From assembly GCF_018343665.1 (NCBI RefSeq), contig NZ_JAGYPM010000003.1, positions 649,497-713,496 of the forward strand: a stretch of 64,000 nt of DNA, read 5' to 3'. Below the pieces are notes generated by a model. That model was not told the DNA's origin. It saw only the letters and a program-made list of their open reading frames with translations, and did no database searches. Below are positions 8,216-15,391 of the stretch, piece after piece; position 1 is the first letter of the stretch, and every line of letters starts with the position of its first letter. Position numbers and translations under genes: made by a program. Origin of the DNA: Cytobacillus citreus. Lineage in GTDB: Bacteria > Bacillota > Bacilli > Bacillales > Cytobacillaceae.

Positions 8216-9568
8216 TTATTTCATTTGTTCCTTTGGTTTCCCCCAAAGCTCATTTGTATTTTCGATGGTTCCAGATGAATTATCGACTATTCCAGATGAA
8301 TCATCAGTGTTTTCTGGAAATGAAGATTTTTCATCATCATTTTGACTCTCGATAGTGTAAACATTTTCTCCCGAAGGAGACTCTTCTTGTAATTCATTAT
8401 TATTTTTTTCTTTGTTAATTAGCCCGTACACTTCTATACGATGATTGGGAGGATAATAATCCTCTGAGATTTCTTCTCTTCTTAAAAACGCACCTTTTTC
8501 ATCATAAACTTCACGGAAAACTTTAATTATAAACCCCTCTTTTCCTTCAGTTTTAACTGTTTTTTCACTCGGGTTCAACAGTGGGCTATAATGCTTGATT
8601 GTTTTCGGTTTAAAGGTCTTTTCATCCTGTGTCGTAATAACATATTTATTCAAAAAGGTTGTCCCTTTTAGGGATAAAGTTAATGTATTCTCACTCCACA
8701 AAAAGTCAATTACATACCCATTGTCATTCGGATTAGCAAAAATCAAATCCATGCTTTTGTCGGCATCAACTTTTGCTTCAAATCCTAATTGTGCATATTC
8801 AGGCATTTCATTGCTAATATATCTTTCAATTATTTGAAAATTAGTTGGTAAAATTAATTGATAAATCGCCGTAGCTAATATATTGATAGCAGTAGGAGAT
8901 TCCTTTTCCAATCCATTCTCTTCTAGTAATTTTAAAAGAGAAAACTGAGAATTTGGTTGAATTTTGATGGTTGAAAGCTTTTCTATTATCTGCCTCATGT
9001 CAGCATCTGAATCCTTGATTTCTATACTAGATTCCTTAATGACAACATTTTGATTTTTGTTTGCTCCAACTAAATAGTTTTCTAGACGAAACTCTAATTC
9101 CCCAGGCTCTAATAACTTGGCACTGTTTAATAAGTCGGACTGAAGCTTATCAGAGTCTATCATCTCACTATTTAATGATGAGAAAGAATCCAGGATATCA
9201 TTCTCTACTGAATTATTTTCAAAATCAACAAGCAGCAAATTTTTCTGTCCATTATTCACAGACTTTACTGAATCAACAATGTTAAAACGAAAATGCGAAT
9301 TATTTAGTAATATTTTTTTCTCTTTATATCCAATATGTACAATCATTTCATCTAACCAACGGGTCAGTTGTTCGTCAACTAATTGCATTGCTTCTGTTTC
9401 AGTTTTCCCTGCAACATTTACAATACCAACCGTCGTTCCTTCGGCAAAGCTGTTTGTATTATTCAAAATCGAATGAAATGCTGAGGCACCAAAATGTGAG
9501 AAGCCAAAGATAAAAAAAGTGCATAGAAAAAGAATGATAAATAGTTTAACTCCTAGCTTATTTCTCAC
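8216..9568 (-). CDS. VanW/YoaR-like extracellular protein with C-terminal G5 domain, in the pilus operon
   Basis: A 450-residue protein with an N-terminal signal anchor (about residues 8-30). A YoaR-type putative peptidoglycan-binding region follows (GIVNVAGKTETEAMQLVDEQL, about 48-70), then a VanW-like region (about 200-305, ending IIERYISNEMPEYAQLGFEAKV). A G5-like module (about 315-380: EKTVKTEGKEGFIIKVFREV... ends HRIEVYG) comes next, and an acidic Ser/Glu/Asn tail. The conserved VanW GGGxCQ-type motif is missing; the matching place reads TAINILATAIYQL with no cysteine. It is 24 nt upstream of pilB and 30 nt after the next membrane gene, so it belongs to the operon. I infer a surface or cell-wall adaptor for the pilus. 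Function is not established. Confidence 0.6.
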   Translation of the reverse strand: MRNKLGVKLFIILFLCTFFIFGFSHFGASAFHSILNNTNSFAEGTTVGIVNVAGKTETEAMQLVDEQLTRWLDEMIVHIGYKEKKILLNNSHFRFNIVDSVKSVNNGQKNLLLVDFENNSVENDILDSFSSLNSEMIDSDKLQSDLLNSAKLLEPGELEFRLENYLVGANKNQNVVIKESSIEIKDSDADMRQIIEKLSTIKIQPNSQFSLLKLLEENGLEKESPTAINILATAIYQLILPTNFQIIERYISNEMPEYAQLGFEAKVDADKSMDLIFANPNDNGYVIDFLWSENTLTLSLKGTTFLNKYVITTQDEKTFKPKTIKHYSPLLNPSEKTVKTEGKEGFIIKVFREVYDEKGAFLRREEISEDYYPPNHRIEVYGLINKEKNNNELQEESPSGENVYTIESQNDDEKSSFPENTDDSSGIVDNSSGTIENTNELWGKPKEQMK

Positions 9569-9597
9569 ATGCGGACTCTCCTTTATTAGACTGCTTA

Positions 9598-10425
9598 TTA
9601 CTTTTGTACAAAGACTAACTCCTCTATTTCAATCTCATCGCTAAAAACATTTTCTTTTTCATCTATTTCCGATTCTTGATAAACTAAAGATACCTCTATT
9701 TCTGACAATTCTTCCATTTCTATCTTATTACAATGTGAATCTATTTCAATATTATCGATATAATTCAAATCATTTTTTTTCATTAACTTTTCAATTTCTG
9801 ACATATAGCCGATTTCAAAATCATTCCCTTCTTTTTCATGCTTTTCCTCCACTAAATTATCATTATTCAGGAGATTCGAACGATTATTCAAGAAAGAAAT
9901 GTCTTCATCTATAGCAAACGAATCAGCAAACTCATTTGATAGATTCGGATTTATGGCTATTTTCTCTAGTGACGTAAACTGTGCCGTATCGGATTCTTCT
10001 GTTTTGTCTTCTAAGTTTAAAAGAACTCCTTCTTCCTCTGAGTAGTTATCTGCAGGTGATTGTATAATTTCATCAGCTTGTATGTTTATTTGGTTTAAGG
10101 GGGATGCTTCCATTTGTACATTATGTAAATTTTCATCATCTTGGGAGTTTGACGTCTTTTCTATTAAAAATGCACTATCTTGTAATGCAGTACCCCTCTT
10201 ATATCTTGAATTTAAAATAATGGATGCTAAAAGTATCAGCAAAAGAAGAATTTGTACTGTATTCCATAAGTGAAATAAAGTACTGACAATTAGTCCTACA
10301 TTTGCAATTAGAAAAGCCATTCCAACTAAAACCCATTTCCTCTTAAACGATATTCCGATCGGCAGAAAAGCTACAATCGGTATAAGAATTAGTAAGGAAG
10401 CTATTGAGAAAATAAATACTACCAC
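9598..10425 (-). CDS. Unrecognised membrane protein with long acidic tail, first gene of the pilus operon
   Basis: I do not recognise a family. The 275-residue product has three hydrophobic segments (about residues 1-24, 32-55 and 57-73), a short basic stretch (NSRYKRG) and then about 195 strongly acidic residues rich in Glu, Asp, Asn and Ile, with almost no predicted fold and several short EIE/SEIE motifs near the end. By the positive-inside rule the tail is cytoplasmic. It is the promoter-proximal gene of the pilB operon, 30 nt before the VanW-like gene. A role as a scaffold or regulator of the motor is only an inference from position. Confidence 0.6.
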   Translation of the reverse strand: MVVFIFSIASLLILIPIVAFLPIGISFKRKWVLVGMAFLIANVGLIVSTLFHLWNTVQILLLLILLASIILNSRYKRGTALQDSAFLIEKTSNSQDDENLHNVQMEASPLNQINIQADEIIQSPADNYSEEEGVLLNLEDKTEESDTAQFTSLEKIAINPNLSNEFADSFAIDEDISFLNNRSNLLNNDNLVEEKHEKEGNDFEIGYMSEIEKLMKKNDLNYIDNIEIDSHCNKIEMEELSEIEVSLVYQESEIDEKENVFSDEIEIEELVFVQK

Positions 10426-10524
10426 TTCATCACCCCAATAAAAATTATAAACCTAAATTAATATAAAATAAGTTAAGAAATTGTTACAACTTTCCAAAAA
10501 GTACGTAAAAAGACCTAAAAATAA

Positions 10525-10553
10525 CTTAAATTGTTTGATAGATATTGTATAAT
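10525..10553 (+). promoter_or_regulatory. Possible sigma-A promoter of the minor pseudopilin genes
   Basis: A perfect -10 hexamer TATAAT (10548-10553) has a weak -35 (CTTAAA, 10525-10530) at 17 nt spacing. It lies in the 207-nt divergent gap between the two pilus transcription units, about 80 nt before the first pseudopilin start. No clear minus-strand promoter was found by eye. Confidence 0.4.
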
Positions 10554-10632
10554 AACAATAAGCATTTTGAAAGAAAATGATTAATATCCTAGTGCTTTGT
10601 AATCAATATTAAAACGCGAGGGCAGATGCTCT

Positions 10633-11061
10633 ATGAAATTAATAACATTTAATCAAAAAGGGATTACACTCCTTGAAGTATTATTATCGATTCTCATCTT
10701 ATCTATCATTCTAGTCACTATAATGAAGTTCTTCCCTCAAATGGGACTAATGAATCAAAAAAACGTTGACAAGACTGAGGCAATAAATATAGCAAAAGAA
10801 GAATTAATTGCTTGGCAAAAAAATAAAGAAATCAATTCTCTTTTGAAATTAAATTCAGTTGAGTTGCCAAGCAATATTACGGAAGATGCCGATTACTATT
10901 ATTCGGAAAAGAGGAAAAAAAAATTTAATATTCATATAAAAATTAATAAAAAATCTGATTTAATAACAGGACCAATAAAAGCCAATCAAATTCATATTCA
11001 ACTCCTTAATGATAACAATTCTGTAGTTACTGAGATTTATGGTTATATAATCGTGGAATGA
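10633..11061 (+). CDS. Minor pseudopilin 1 (prepilin-type N-terminal cleavage motif)
   Basis: A 142-residue class III prepilin: MKLITFNQKG is cut before ITLLEVLLSILILSIILVTIMK, with Glu at +5 and a long hydrophobic helix. The remaining domain is short (about 95 residues), lysine- and asparagine-rich, with a PulI/GspI-like start (NIAKEELIAWQ). It heads a three-gene plus-strand unit divergent from pilB. Minor pilins of the I/J/K type usually form the priming tip complex of the pilus. The ribosome site is weak (GAGGG, 11 nt upstream). Confidence 0.75.
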   Translation: MKLITFNQKGITLLEVLLSILILSIILVTIMKFFPQMGLMNQKNVDKTEAINIAKEELIAWQKNKEINSLLKLNSVELPSNITEDADYYYSEKRKKKFNIHIKINKKSDLITGPIKANQIHIQLLNDNNSVVTEIYGYIIVE

Positions 11062-11074
11062 AGGGGAAGAAATC

Positions 11075-11509
11075 GTGAAGCAAAATGAAAATGGAATTAC
11101 ACTTATCGAAGTCCTAATAACATTGGGTATTCTCTCCTTTATAGGTATCATCATTTGGAATAGTTTTTTTCAAGGCTTTCAATTTTCTCAAAAATCGATC
11201 ATAAAAAATCAAATTCAGCAAGAAACGAATATTATTTTAAGCACATTAACAAAGGTTCATCAAACTGCAAATTTATATACAATTAAATCCGAAGGACCAT
11301 CAGACTGTAAAAGTATTGCCATTTCAACTTCACTAGAATCATTCATTTTTGATAATAGTAAATTATGCTATAACACTGACTTTAATGGTACTGTTACACC
11401 TAATACTGAAAATGAAAAAAAAATAGTGGTTACTGTTTCTGACAAAAATGATCCTGGGAATTATATTACGATAGAGCCACGACTATATCGGTTAAAGAAT
11501 GGTGATTAG
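11075..11509 (+). CDS. Minor pseudopilin 2 (prepilin-type N-terminal cleavage motif)
   Basis: A 144-residue prepilin starting with GTG after a good ribosome site (AAGGGGAAG). The leader MKQNENG precedes ITLIEVLITLGILSFIGIIIW, which has Glu at +5. The globular part (about 110 residues) has two cysteines (in SDCKS and KLCYN) that could form the disulphide seen in GspJ/PilW-type tip pilins. It comes 13 nt after pseudopilin 1 and runs into pseudopilin 3. A tip-complex subunit is the likely role. Confidence 0.75.
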   Translation: MKQNENGITLIEVLITLGILSFIGIIIWNSFFQGFQFSQKSIIKNQIQQETNIILSTLTKVHQTANLYTIKSEGPSDCKSIAISTSLESFIFDNSKLCYNTDFNGTVTPNTENEKKIVVTVSDKNDPGNYITIEPRLYRLKNGD

Positions 11510-11510
11510 A

Positions 11511-12773
11511 ATGGAAGAAATAAAGAAATTACTAGTTAATAAACGAGGTTATGCCCTATTAACTGTATTACTCACCATAACAATTTTTATGATAATTAGT
11601 TTATCCTTTATGGGGCAATCCGCTAACAGTATGAAACAAAATAAAGAGGTGGAAAAAAAATCTCAATCTGTTGCCCTATCAGAAATGGGAATATTGTATT
11701 TTGAAAGTGCAATTAAAAATGCCTATTATTCAAACTATAACATCGTATTGCAGGAAATTAAAAATGAACGAGAAAATCATATAAAAAATAAGGAGCTAAA
11801 GGATAATCAATATTATATTCAAAAGGCAAGAGATAAAATGAAAGAAATAATAAAAATAAAAATTATAACGGAATTGGAGAATAAACCGCCTGTTCCTTTT
11901 GAAATAGATTATCAAGTAGATCCAGATGGCTCAAAAAGTAATGAGATTAGTATAGTTTTTATAAGTACGGGTAATGAAAGTGGTAAAAAAACAAAAATTA
12001 AAGCTTCCATGACAATCGATTTTACCGATTTTCTAACCATGGAAGACAAAGATAGTGGTAATCCCGGAGAATCGGAAAGTCTTCTTAGCGGCAACGAGAT
12101 ACTTGATCCTGGAAATTTAACAGCTTGCAGAAATGAACAGACCGATTTTACTAACAGTAGATGTCAAATAAATGGAAGCGCTTCTTATCATAATAATCAA
12201 AAATTGGTTTTCGACAACTCTGTTTTCAGAGTTAATGGGACACTAAGCTTCCAAAATTTGAATAATAAGGATATGAATGATTCAATCATTTATGTTCTCG
12301 GAAGTATGACAACAGAAAATTTGAATAGTCTAAAACAATCAAAAATACATGTTAACGGAGCTGCAAATTTTGGTCACTTTAACGGAAGTGGGCTTACTGA
12401 TTCAATCATTGAAGTTGCCGGAAGTGCAACATTTGATAATATGAAAATGGATAACTCAAAAATTTTTGTTGGATCCCCTGCTAGATTTAATCAAATAAAT
12501 AATATGAATAATTCTATTATTTTTATTAATTCTTCCGCATCCATTCAAGGAATAAACCTTGAAAGTAATTCAACAGTTTGTGTAAATGGCAACCTAAGCA
12601 TAAATAATATTAATGATAACAGCAAGGGAAGCAGTAAAATCTATGCGGAAAGCAGCAGCCATTCGAAGGTCATTACAAATCCGACCTCTTTTGAAAATGC
12701 TTGTAAAAGAAATTCTACGATAAAATGGGGCGATCCAACTATTTCTATCAAATATGATTACAATTATAATTAA
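11511..12773 (+). CDS. Minor pseudopilin 3 with beta-solenoid-like repeat domain (PilX/GspK position)
   Basis: A 420-residue protein. The N-terminus MEEIKKLLVNKRGYALLTVLLTITIFMIISL resembles a PilX/GspK-type signal (RG then Y-A-L-L), and there is no Glu at +5, as in GspK. After a helical region (to about residue 170) and an acidic linker comes a run of about nine imperfect units of 18-22 residues (about 215-395). Each unit reads roughly Ser-x-Ile-x-Val-x-Gly-Ser-x-x-Phe, as in SIIEVAGSATFDN, SKIFVGSPARFNQ and SIIFINSSASIQG. The pattern fits a right-handed beta-helix or bactofilin-like fold. I chose the ATG at 11511, which has GGTGATT just upstream; an in-frame ATG at 11499 is possible. Likely displayed at the pilus tip. 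Confidence 0.7.
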   Translation: MEEIKKLLVNKRGYALLTVLLTITIFMIISLSFMGQSANSMKQNKEVEKKSQSVALSEMGILYFESAIKNAYYSNYNIVLQEIKNERENHIKNKELKDNQYYIQKARDKMKEIIKIKIITELENKPPVPFEIDYQVDPDGSKSNEISIVFISTGNESGKKTKIKASMTIDFTDFLTMEDKDSGNPGESESLLSGNEILDPGNLTACRNEQTDFTNSRCQINGSASYHNNQKLVFDNSVFRVNGTLSFQNLNNKDMNDSIIYVLGSMTTENLNSLKQSKIHVNGAANFGHFNGSGLTDSIIEVAGSATFDNMKMDNSKIFVGSPARFNQINNMNNSIIFINSSASIQGINLESNSTVCVNGNLSINNINDNSKGSSKIYAESSSHSKVITNPTSFENACKRNSTIKWGDPTISIKYDYNYN

Positions 12774-12862
12774 AATTTGAAAAAATTTAAGAGGATTAAC
12801 TTTCCATTTTTAGATCTTTTTTAAAATTATGTATAAGCTACTACATGTCATTTCTTAAAACG

Positions 12863-12887
12863 AAAACCCCTTAATCAAGGGGTTTTT
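12863..12887 (+). terminator. Intrinsic terminator of the minor pseudopilin genes
   Basis: A stem AAAACCCCTT/AAGGGGTTTT with a 4-nt loop is followed by U residues. It lies 90 nt after the third pseudopilin. The rest of 12774-13121 holds this terminator and the repeat element described next; I see no gene. Confidence 0.85.
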
Positions 12888-12944
12888 GTCATTGTATAGG
12901 AAATTATAATTTTCGCTATCTGTTGATAACTTGAGATATAGTTT

Positions 12945-13175
12945 ATCTACTTTCAGCTCCAGCTCCTACCTCCGACGTACAGGACGTACTAGTGTCGACA
13001 ATGCGACAGGACAAGGAAAGCATCGTCAGCGATACATCGCACGACCAAAAGGGATCTTTTGGGAGGACGTCGCGTTTTTGTCGACCTCGAGGTGAGCACT
13101 AAGGAAAGCTTCTTTGAATATTCATCGCAGGAACAATTTGTTCTTTAATTGTTCCGAAGGCGCTTGCGTGAGATA
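12945..13175. repeat. Mosaic intergenic repeat element, copy 1, overlapping the broken gene
   Basis: It shares several blocks with other copies: a CCTCCGACGTACAGGACGTA block followed by ACTAGTGTCGAC; GACAGGACAAGGAAAGC; ATACATCGCACGACCAAAAG; and GGGAGGACGT. The same blocks recur at 53680-53780 (inverted) and 36760-36925. The right part contains the conserved loop of the family hairpin with different arms (GGAACAATT, around 13128-13158) and an end similar to AAGGCGCTTACGC. It appears to cover the last codons of the pseudogene at 13122-13766. Confidence 0.65.
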
Positions 13176-13766
13176 AAGCTCTTCATTATCAATCGGTAAT
13201 GATATAAATGTTGTGATTGTCTCCCAAACGAAGTCTATCCCAAAAACTTCTCTTTTTCCTTTGTATAAAATATAGTTAATTATCGCTATGAATAAATGAT
13301 TAAAAAAATAAAAGAGAACGGGATAAATGGCATATAGCCATAGAGATAGCCCATCTTCGTAATAACTAGCACCGGTATACCCTACAATATAATAAAAGAT
13401 CCCTCCGCTCAGTAAAGATACGAGAAAAAACATGATGGAGTTAAGAGGAATCCTATAACATTGTTCCTTTGATAGTCGTATTCTTATGAAGAGCACAGCT
13501 AACGTCAATTGAGCAATTACAAGCTCTATAAACAAACCAAAAGTTTAAAAAACGGCCAATGAAATCCATTGTAACAAAAAAATCGGGGCACCATTTATGA
13601 GCATCGGAGTTGCCGCTACAAAGAAGGCTAGACATAAAAATAATAAAATGTCTACTAAATCAACAGAGATTTGAGGAGGATACATTCGATATGTTAGCCA
13701 TAAGCCAACTGGAAAAACTAATAGCCATAAAGCCCAAATTAATTTTTTCTTACTAGTGCTAACCAT
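13122..13766 (-). pseudogene. Broken polytopic membrane protein gene (in-frame stop, truncated 3' end)
   Basis: Two reading-frame pieces lie in the same frame: 13545-13766 (73 residues, from MVSTSKKKLIWALW) and 13122-13535 (137 residues, from FIELVIAQL). They are parted by one TAA at 13545-13547 and three sense codons, so a single TTA-to-TAA change would explain the break. Joined, they give a membrane protein of about 214 residues with about six hydrophobic segments, ending inside a repeat element. It may be the remnant of a longer sensor-type protein; I recall similar membrane domains in front of GGDEF domains in Bacillus, but I cannot confirm this. No GGDEF remnant is visible downstream. 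Confidence 0.6.
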
Positions 13767-13847
13767 ATATACCTCTCCTCTCCAATGAAATTTCTAGGTC
13801 ATTAGCACCATTAACATCTTATCAAATTTTCTATTTATTGTCACATA

Positions 13848-15155
13848 TCATTTTTCTGAATATTTAGATATAAAAGGTTTAATTTCAGATAAAAAGTATA
13901 GTGATCCAGTTACGATTAGCATTTCATCAGCCTTTATGTTACGAATGTTTTCTTCAAGTGTAATTGCCCAATTTTTATTAAAATGCTTATTTTTATTCGT
14001 ACTCAGATCAAATAGATTCTCAGCTCGTGCTGCTCTCGGGTAATTAAATTCAACAAAAGTTATTTTATCGGCTATGGCATCTAATTTCTTGATCATATTA
14101 TCTAATTTTTTGTCAGATAGAGCTGTAAAAATAATGTTCTTATTTTTATCAGGATAGCGTTTTTCAAGTTCACTGACTAATGACGCCGTTCCTTCCTCAT
14201 TATGTGCTCCGTCCATGATGATTAAAGGATTCTTTGACACGACTTCAAATCTGCCTGGCCAATATGCCTTTTTAAGACCTAAATATACATGCTCGTCCTC
14301 TATTAAAAATGAATAGTACTTGTTTAAAATCTCAATAGCCATAACTGCTATTGATGCGTTTTCAGTTTGATGCTTTCCGAACATCGAAATTTCAAGATTC
14401 TCCCATTGCCTAAAAGGGGTTTGTTGCGTAAATCCCTCACCCGTTTTTGTTGATATATGCTCATTAATCAAGAATTGGCTGCCGAGTGTATAGATAGTCG
14501 CTTTCTTTTCACTTGCTTTATTTTTAATGACCTGAAGAGCATCCTCTTGATTAACTCCTGTAATGATGCTAACACCTGGCTTTATGATCCCGGCTTTTTC
14601 ATAAGCAATGTCAGTATGGGTTTCTCCTAGGATGCCTGTATGGTCTAGGCCAATGCTTGTAATGATAGAAAGTATCGGTAATATAATATTAGTTGAATCA
14701 AATCTGCCGCCAAGTCCCACTTCAAAAAGGGCAATATCAACAGGATTGACGTGCCCAAAATATTGGAGAGCCATTGCCGTTATAATTTCAAATTCGGTCG
14801 GACCTCCGAATTCGCTTTCTTCCAATTCTAAAGAAAGTGGATAGATATCGTTAGCTAATCGAACAATCTCCTCGTTGCTAATGGGCATTCCATTAAAGGA
14901 TATTCTTTCATTAAACTGTTCAAAATATGGGGATGTGAATGTCCCAACTACGTACCCAGCCTCTTGAAGAATCGAGTGGAGATATGTAACTGTTGAGCCC
15001 TTCCCATTTGTACCGCCAATATGAATGGATTTAATCCTTCTTTCTGGATGATCTAGCTTTTCCATCATCCATTCCATCCTTTTTAGTCCTGGTTTTACTC
15101 CGAGCCTTAACCTTGAATGAATCCATGAAATAGCCTCTTCATATGTAGTAAACAC
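13848..15155 (-). CDS. folC: Dihydrofolate synthase / folylpolyglutamate synthase
   Basis: A 435-residue Mur-ligase-family enzyme that adds glutamate to dihydropteroate and then poly-gamma-glutamate to folates. It has the P-loop IHIGGTNGKGSTVTY (about residues 44-58), the FTSPYFEQFNERI motif, FEVGLGGRFDSTN (Mg and substrate loop), and MDGAHNEEGTASL in the C-terminal domain. It starts with GTG after a GGGGGC ribosome site. It lies downstream of valS in the same direction, as in B. subtilis, separated by 236 nt and a hairpin. Confidence 0.97.
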   Translation of the reverse strand: MFTTYEEAISWIHSRLRLGVKPGLKRMEWMMEKLDHPERRIKSIHIGGTNGKGSTVTYLHSILQEAGYVVGTFTSPYFEQFNERISFNGMPISNEEIVRLANDIYPLSLELEESEFGGPTEFEIITAMALQYFGHVNPVDIALFEVGLGGRFDSTNIILPILSIITSIGLDHTGILGETHTDIAYEKAGIIKPGVSIITGVNQEDALQVIKNKASEKKATIYTLGSQFLINEHISTKTGEGFTQQTPFRQWENLEISMFGKHQTENASIAVMAIEILNKYYSFLIEDEHVYLGLKKAYWPGRFEVVSKNPLIIMDGAHNEEGTASLVSELEKRYPDKNKNIIFTALSDKKLDNMIKKLDAIADKITFVEFNYPRAARAENLFDLSTNKNKHFNKNWAITLEENIRNIKADEMLIVTGSLYFLSEIKPFISKYSEK

Positions 15156-15343
15156 AATAACTGCCCCCTATCGAAAAAACATGTATATGTGATTTTTTTA
15201 CTTTTAATACTGAGGAAAGCTAATATAATGTCGGTATTATCGTCATTTCGCTCAGTCTTCAATTATATCAGTCACCTTTTTACAAAATATCGGTCAGTTT
15301 ACTCCATTTATCCGCTACTAATAATAATTCTTTAAAGCATGAG

Positions 15344-15375
15344 GAAGACGAATCCATAGAACTGGATTCGTCTTC
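15344..15375 (-). terminator. Hairpin downstream of valS, possible terminator
   Basis: A perfect 12-bp stem (GAAGACGAATCC/GGATTCGTCTTC) lies 16 nt after the valS stop. The U-tract is poor on the minus strand and better on the plus strand, so termination may be partial, allowing readthrough into folC. Confidence 0.5.
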
Positions 15376-15391
15376 TAACTTTTTAAAGAAC

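Noticed and set aside
10554..10632. c-di-GMP riboswitch (GEMM) before the minor pilins
   Set aside because: A GAGGGCA string is present, but the conserved GEMM core and tetraloop-receptor pattern are not.
12945..13175. Insertion sequence with transposase
   Set aside because: No transposase frame is found in any repeat element in the window; they look non-autonomous.
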